From contig JAITSQ010000010.1 in assembly GCA_031287685.1 (NCBI GenBank), positions 38,360 through 102,359 on the forward strand: a stretch of 64,000 bases of DNA, written 5' to 3'. The notes beneath the pieces are model-generated. The model saw only the letters and a program-made list of their open reading frames with translations, was not told the DNA's origin and searched no databases. Every line of letters begins with the position of its first letter. The stretch's first letter is position 1. This DNA is from Clostridiales bacterium. Its GTDB lineage: Bacteria > Bacillota > Clostridia > Lachnospirales > WQUN01. The translations under genes were made by a program, and so were the position numbers. This document shows, in pieces, positions 60,701 to 64,000 of the stretch.

Positions 60701-61111
60701 TTACTCATTTTTACCCTCCTCCTTATCATCCAGCGATCTCAGCATATTTGTCAGCTTTTTGGGTATCGGCACGCCGAGCTTGCCGGCGTTCTCAATCACC
60801 GACACGCCCTCAACGCTCGCGTAAAAGAAAATTACGGCGGTGCGGACAATGCTTCCGTCGCCGATAAACGCCGCGTCCACCTCCACGCCCACCGCGACAA
60901 TGGCGAAAATCAGGCATTTTCGGGTCAGGCCCCAGAAGGCCGCGGAGCAGCTGTATTTCTTGCTCTTCAGCGCGGCCAGCGAACCTGTTAACAAATCCAG
61001 CGCGCAGAACATCACAAGAGCCTTGATAAAGCCGTCCCACCCGCCGATAAAAGAACCGACAAAACCGCCAAAAGCCGCGCTCCAGAGGGGCAACATCTCT
61101 GTTTTGGTCAT
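60701..61111 (-). CDS. Phage-type holin (TcdE/holin 4 family)
   Basis: The 136-residue protein has about three membrane helices and the family pattern FGGFVGSFIGGWDGFIKALVMFCALDLLTGSLAAL, then SSAAFWGLTRKC-type KCLIFAIVAVGVEVD and a soluble tail (IENAGKLGVPIPKKLTNMLR). AAGGAGGTG is well placed before the ATG. Holins make membrane lesions that release endolysin; an M15 endolysin gene follows immediately. No structural phage gene is in the window, so this may be a remnant or domesticated lysis pair. Confidence 0.85.
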   Translation of the reverse strand: MTKTEMLPLWSAAFGGFVGSFIGGWDGFIKALVMFCALDLLTGSLAALKSKKYSCSAAFWGLTRKCLIFAIVAVGVEVDAAFIGDGSIVRTAVIFFYASVEGVSVIENAGKLGVPIPKKLTNMLRSLDDKEEGKNE

Positions 61112-61248
61112 GTTTTCACCTCCTTTATTTTTTCAATCCCGTCAATCAAACAACAATCAAGGCGGGATTATAGGGCTTGCCCAAATTTTTTGTTCGGCTG
61201 TTGTTTTGTACCCGTCAATCAAATTAAAACGCTTCAAAACTTGATAGG

Positions 61249-61864
61249 TATAGCAATTTTACAAAACGTTGACTGACGCGGAGCGGAAAATCGCCGGCAA
61301 GAAGGCGGCTTTTTCGGCGTGTCAACTTGCTCGGTGTTTTGGATTGTCTAAAAAGATTTAGACAATCCAAAGCCCCCTTCTTGCCCGGTGTTTTTTCGGC
61401 ACTAATGCCCTCTCGCAAGCTCCGCTTGCTGGCCGGGCGGCCAAGTTGGCCTGCCGAAAAAGCCCCCTTCTTGGCCGCCCGGTTTTAACCCGAAGATGGG
61501 TTTAGTGTTCGCGCGGGCACGAGCATTTGCGGCAGCTTTTTCGCAAAGCGAAAATAGCGAGAGCAAGAAGGTGGCTTTTTGGCGCGGCACCAAGCGCCAA
61601 AAAACGCCTAGCAAATGTGGGGAGGCGCGAACACTGCTCCGGAGGGTTTTTAACCCGGAGACGCGTTTAGGTTTTGTGCGGCCTCAAGCACAAAACCTGC
61701 GTCGAAGGGCCAGCAAGCGGAGCTTGCGAGAGGGTCACGAGCGTTTGCAACAGCTTTTTGGCGGAGCCAAAATAGCGAACGCAAACGCGGGGAGCGCCTA
61801 AAAAACGCCGATTTTAAGCCGTTTTTCGCGAACGCCGGCAGTCAACGATTTTGAAAATTGCTAT
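61249..61864. mobile_element. Composite palindromic element D (616 bp) with nested modules
   Basis: The left end TATAGCAATTTTACAAAACG (61249) and right end CGATTTTGAAAATTGCTATA (61845-61864) are inverse copies bordered by TA. The interior has the 15-bp stem module identical to that in element A (61338-61371), a TTTTTTCGGCACTAATGCC unit with CAAGCTCCGCTTG, a large GTTCGCGC hairpin whose loop contains an AGCATTTGCGGCAGC nest, and within that a 48-bp module at 61566-61613 absent from element A. A simple GGTTTTGTGC hairpin follows. It fills most of the gap between the holin gene and the protease promoter; I see no gene in 61112-61248 or 61865-61994. Confidence 0.75.
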
Positions 61865-61994
61865 AAAGTGTGAACAATCCGCGTTATAGCCGCCGCCCTG
61901 GCAATTTCCGCCCCAATGCTAATATATGCCGCAAAATGTTTTTGCGTAATCAGCAATCACTTTCCGCGACAAATTACAAATCAAAAATCCTCTC

Positions 61995-62023
61995 TTGACA
62001 ACAAGTAATTTATGATGTATCAT
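61995..62023 (+). promoter_or_regulatory. Predicted sigma-A promoter of the V8-type protease gene
   Basis: A perfect TTGACA (61995-62000) and TATCAT (62018-62023) are 17 bp apart. The leader is about 24 bases with AGGAGG before the ATG at 62053. Confidence 0.75.
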
Positions 62024-62052
62024 TAGTTGTACGTATTTTAGGAGGCTGTTTT

Positions 62053-63462
62053 ATGAAAAAACTACGTAATGCTGTCAATTTAGTTCTGTCAGCAGTTTTG
62101 GCCCTGTCGACCTCCGCCTCGGTTTACGCGGGGAGTTTCGCGGATTCTTTATCCGCCGACAAGGTTAAGTCTTTATCCCCGGAGGAAATCATCGCTTTAC
62201 CCGTGGGCGATTTCCAATCCTTACTTGAGTATCTCAAGTCCTCTCCGGAGGAAGTTAAGAATTCTTTATCTCCGGCGGCGCTTAAGGAAGCGCGCAGACG
62301 GCAGCGTTACGCGTATGCCATATACGACCCGGAGTTTGACTACGACCCCGCGAAAATCCACAATATGTACAACCTGGACGCTATGCCCCAGTTTGAAAAA
62401 GAGGAGACCGTGCGCAAACTTCAGTCTAAAATTGTAAACGCCGGGAACGCCGATAAAATAGCGGGGTATCTTTCGGGAAAGCCCATTACTATGTATGAAA
62501 TGTTCACGCTGCTTGAGCGGCGCCGCTTGGAAGTCGGCGAAGACGAAAACGGCTTTGTGTCCTTATGCGACGACCCGGCTGATTTCGTGAGCGCCCTCAA
62601 GCCCTACGAGCCGCGCGGCCCCGAATATTACGAAAAACTGCGCGGGCAGACCCCGCCGGAACCCGCCCTTAAGCCCGAAACGCGAAACAGCGCCGCGGAA
62701 ATCGAGCCTTATAACTGGGGAGACCAAAAAGACGACCGGAGTTTTATTACCGACACTAATCCGCACCCCTACAGCGCGATTTGTCAGACGACCGTAGTAT
62801 ATGAGGACGGCACGAGCGCAATGGGTTCCGGAGTTATGGTCGGGGACGACCTCCTGCTGACGGCGGCGCACGGCATATACACCAAAGAAGAATTGGTTAT
62901 GAACCCCAAAAGGGCGGCGAGCGTCCTGGTGATGTTCGGAGGCAACAATTCCGATTATTCCCCGTCAATAGAATGCAACATAGACGTGTTGTATTGCGGT
63001 TATGACGAAGTCTCCGGCTCGAAAACCGCGGACCTATACCAAAACGACTACGCCTTGATAAAACTGCGCGCCAAAACAAAATCTCAATACGCCGAAACCG
63101 GTCATATGAAAACCCAATTCCTCACCGACTCCGTATTGGGCAAGAGGATGGACGCGTATGGCTATGACCAGGACAAATTCGACAATAACAGGGTTCCGCT
63201 TGCGATAAGCAAGGGGCTGGCCGCGTCCACCAATCAAGCCACCGGCCCTTACGTTATTTACGGCGACGCTTATATCCAGAAAAGCGAAAGCGGCGGCCCT
63301 GTCGTTATCCCGGAGGCGGGTTTCGGAAATGACGCCGTTCTGGGCCTCATCTCCGGCTTCGGCGACGAAACGGAATACGGCCTGCCCTCCGCCGGATGCC
63401 GTATGACCCGGTTCCTGCTTATAAAGCCGAATATTGTCAGCCTGATTAAGCAATTCAGCTGA
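62053..63462 (+). CDS. Secreted V8-like (trypsin-fold) serine endopeptidase
   Basis: The 469-residue protein has a signal peptide (LVLSAVLALSTSASVYAG). A pro-region of about 230 residues is rich in short helices (LSADKVKSLSPEEIIALPVG). The peptidase domain has the catalytic His in LLTAAHGIY (about residue 276), Asp in YQNDYALIKLRA (about residue 336) and Ser in KSESGGPVV (about residue 416); the oxyanion motif is ESGGP rather than DSGGP, as in glutamyl-type V8 relatives. It is a lone gene with its own promoter and a short leader. Confidence 0.85.
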   Translation: MKKLRNAVNLVLSAVLALSTSASVYAGSFADSLSADKVKSLSPEEIIALPVGDFQSLLEYLKSSPEEVKNSLSPAALKEARRRQRYAYAIYDPEFDYDPAKIHNMYNLDAMPQFEKEETVRKLQSKIVNAGNADKIAGYLSGKPITMYEMFTLLERRRLEVGEDENGFVSLCDDPADFVSALKPYEPRGPEYYEKLRGQTPPEPALKPETRNSAAEIEPYNWGDQKDDRSFITDTNPHPYSAICQTTVVYEDGTSAMGSGVMVGDDLLLTAAHGIYTKEELVMNPKRAASVLVMFGGNNSDYSPSIECNIDVLYCGYDEVSGSKTADLYQNDYALIKLRAKTKSQYAETGHMKTQFLTDSVLGKRMDAYGYDQDKFDNNRVPLAISKGLAASTNQATGPYVIYGDAYIQKSESGGPVVIPEAGFGNDAVLGLISGFGDETEYGLPSAGCRMTRFLLIKPNIVSLIKQFS

Positions 63463-63469
63463 AAGCTCC

Positions 63470-63506
63470 AAGCCAGGCCTCCCCGGAAATCAGGGCGGCT
63501 TTTTCA
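63470..63506 (+). terminator. Possible terminator after the protease gene
   Basis: AAGCC and GGCTT with inner CCT/AGG pairs form an imperfect hairpin around CCCCGGAAATC, followed by TTTTT. The position, 8 bp past the stop, fits termination. The stem is imperfect, so confidence is moderate. Confidence 0.45.
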
Positions 63507-63565
63507 TTATTATACCAGTGGTTCAAACCGTGAGGCGCTTCGCTGTGTTCCTTATCCCAAAAATG

Positions 63566-63868
63566 TCAACCGTTCAAACCATATTCTCCCATTCGCGCCC
63601 TGATTATCATTTCATAGAGAGGCTCGCCGATTGCGTTTGTTTCGCCCGTGTTCTCGTATATCTCGCAAAGGTAAATGTCTTCGCGCCGCTGATTTATTCC
63701 ATGTTCAAGCGTTTTCATCGCGGCGGCCAAGCCTGTTTCGGTCATCGCCTTTTCATATATGGCGAAACCTGCGTCTGCCCGACCGTCAATGCAGACTATG
63801 AACTTTGGGAAACGCGCCTTTTGCGCTTGCTTCGTTATGTTCCCTCGCTTGTCGAAGGTTTTAATCAT
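63566..63868 (-). CDS. Hypothetical protein
   Basis: The 100-residue frame has mixed helix/strand content: VCIDGRADAGFAIYEKAMTE, then GLAAAMKTLEHGINQRREDIYLCEIYENTGETN, ending in GEPLYEMIIRARMGEYGLNG. Nothing recognised. No good ribosome-binding site stands out before the ATG at 63868. The final 132 bp of the window (63869-64000) show no clear gene. Confidence 0.45.
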   Translation of the reverse strand: MIKTFDKRGNITKQAQKARFPKFIVCIDGRADAGFAIYEKAMTETGLAAAMKTLEHGINQRREDIYLCEIYENTGETNAIGEPLYEMIIRARMGEYGLNG

Positions 63869-64000
63869 CTTATTCCCTACCTTGCTACAATAAATTTACG
63901 GAATCCTCGCGGCAGCCAATCGCGAAGTATCCGCGCTTGCCGCTTAAGCCATAATAAGAGGGTAATTGGTCTGACGACGCTCCTTTTGGACTTCGCGTCC

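Overview
The window looks like a chromosomal segment of an endospore-forming clostridial Firmicute with unusually GC-rich DNA. The evidence is gene content: the yicC-remA-gmk-rpoZ-priA-def-fmt operon, ireB-ruvX, RNase J plus YlbF, the L21/Prp/L27/Obg block with a Firmicute-type cleavable L27 N-terminus, sigma-K, a GerMN spore-germination protein, DUF5711, CvpA and an LCP cell-wall ligase. No rRNA, integrase, transposase or CRISPR array was found.

Layout. 1-6.9 kb: a leftward housekeeping operon (yicC, remA, gmk, rpoZ, priA, def, fmt, and an M50 metalloprotease cut by the left edge). 7-11 kb: two secreted proteins and an O-antigen-ligase-like membrane protein. 11.9-15.3 kb: pfkA, pta and ackA (glycolysis to acetate and ATP). 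15.5-19.8 kb: a leftward group of envelope or sporulation-type genes. 20.3-28.9 kb: a polyphosphate pair (ppx, ppk1) followed by a BadF-type ATPase, LCP protein, glutamine amidotransferase and HAMP protein. 29-38.4 kb: methyltransferase and hslO, converging on a leftward dxs-nadK-argR-recN block and a hybrid histidine kinase. 38.6-47.1 kb: purine permease, an unknown gene, mtaB, ireB, a ruvX-DUF1292 fusion, rnj, ylbF, asnS. 47.2-52.4 kb: tRNA-Leu, a second hybrid kinase, argG and a DUF1266 protein. 52.4-58.7 kb: yhbY, obgE, rpmA, prp and rplU leftward, sigK rightward, tyrA-hisC leftward. 58.8-64 kb: a membrane protein, GNAT, a holin/endolysin pair with an S-layer-homology domain, and a secreted V8-type protease.

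The most unusual content is not a protein system. It is a family of palindromic mobile sequences in the gaps and, in places, inside genes. Larger units (about 35-616 bp) have terminal inverted repeats resembling NAGCAATTYY, usually flanked by TA as in Tc1/mariner-IS630 MITEs. Within and outside them sit small hairpin modules (AGAAGGNGGCTTT, a variable stem-loop, AAAACRCCGAGCA) that chain in tandem and nest inside one another. Comparing copies within the window gives two filled-versus-empty site pairs, with insertions of exactly 45 and 48 bp. One module lies in frame inside the endolysin gene, one element supplies the C-terminus and stop codon of mtaB, and another supplies the ribosome-binding site of a gene. 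In principle this resembles the protein-invading Rickettsia palindromic elements, although no homology to them is claimed. A separate 194-bp inverted-repeat element of another family sits between remA and gmk.

Other points of note: CATG is strongly depleted, which shows in codon choice before ATG; the omega subunit has a long acidic tail; RuvX is fused to DUF1292 but keeps an internal ribosome-binding site; and a small membrane-protein gene is interrupted by an in-frame TAG.
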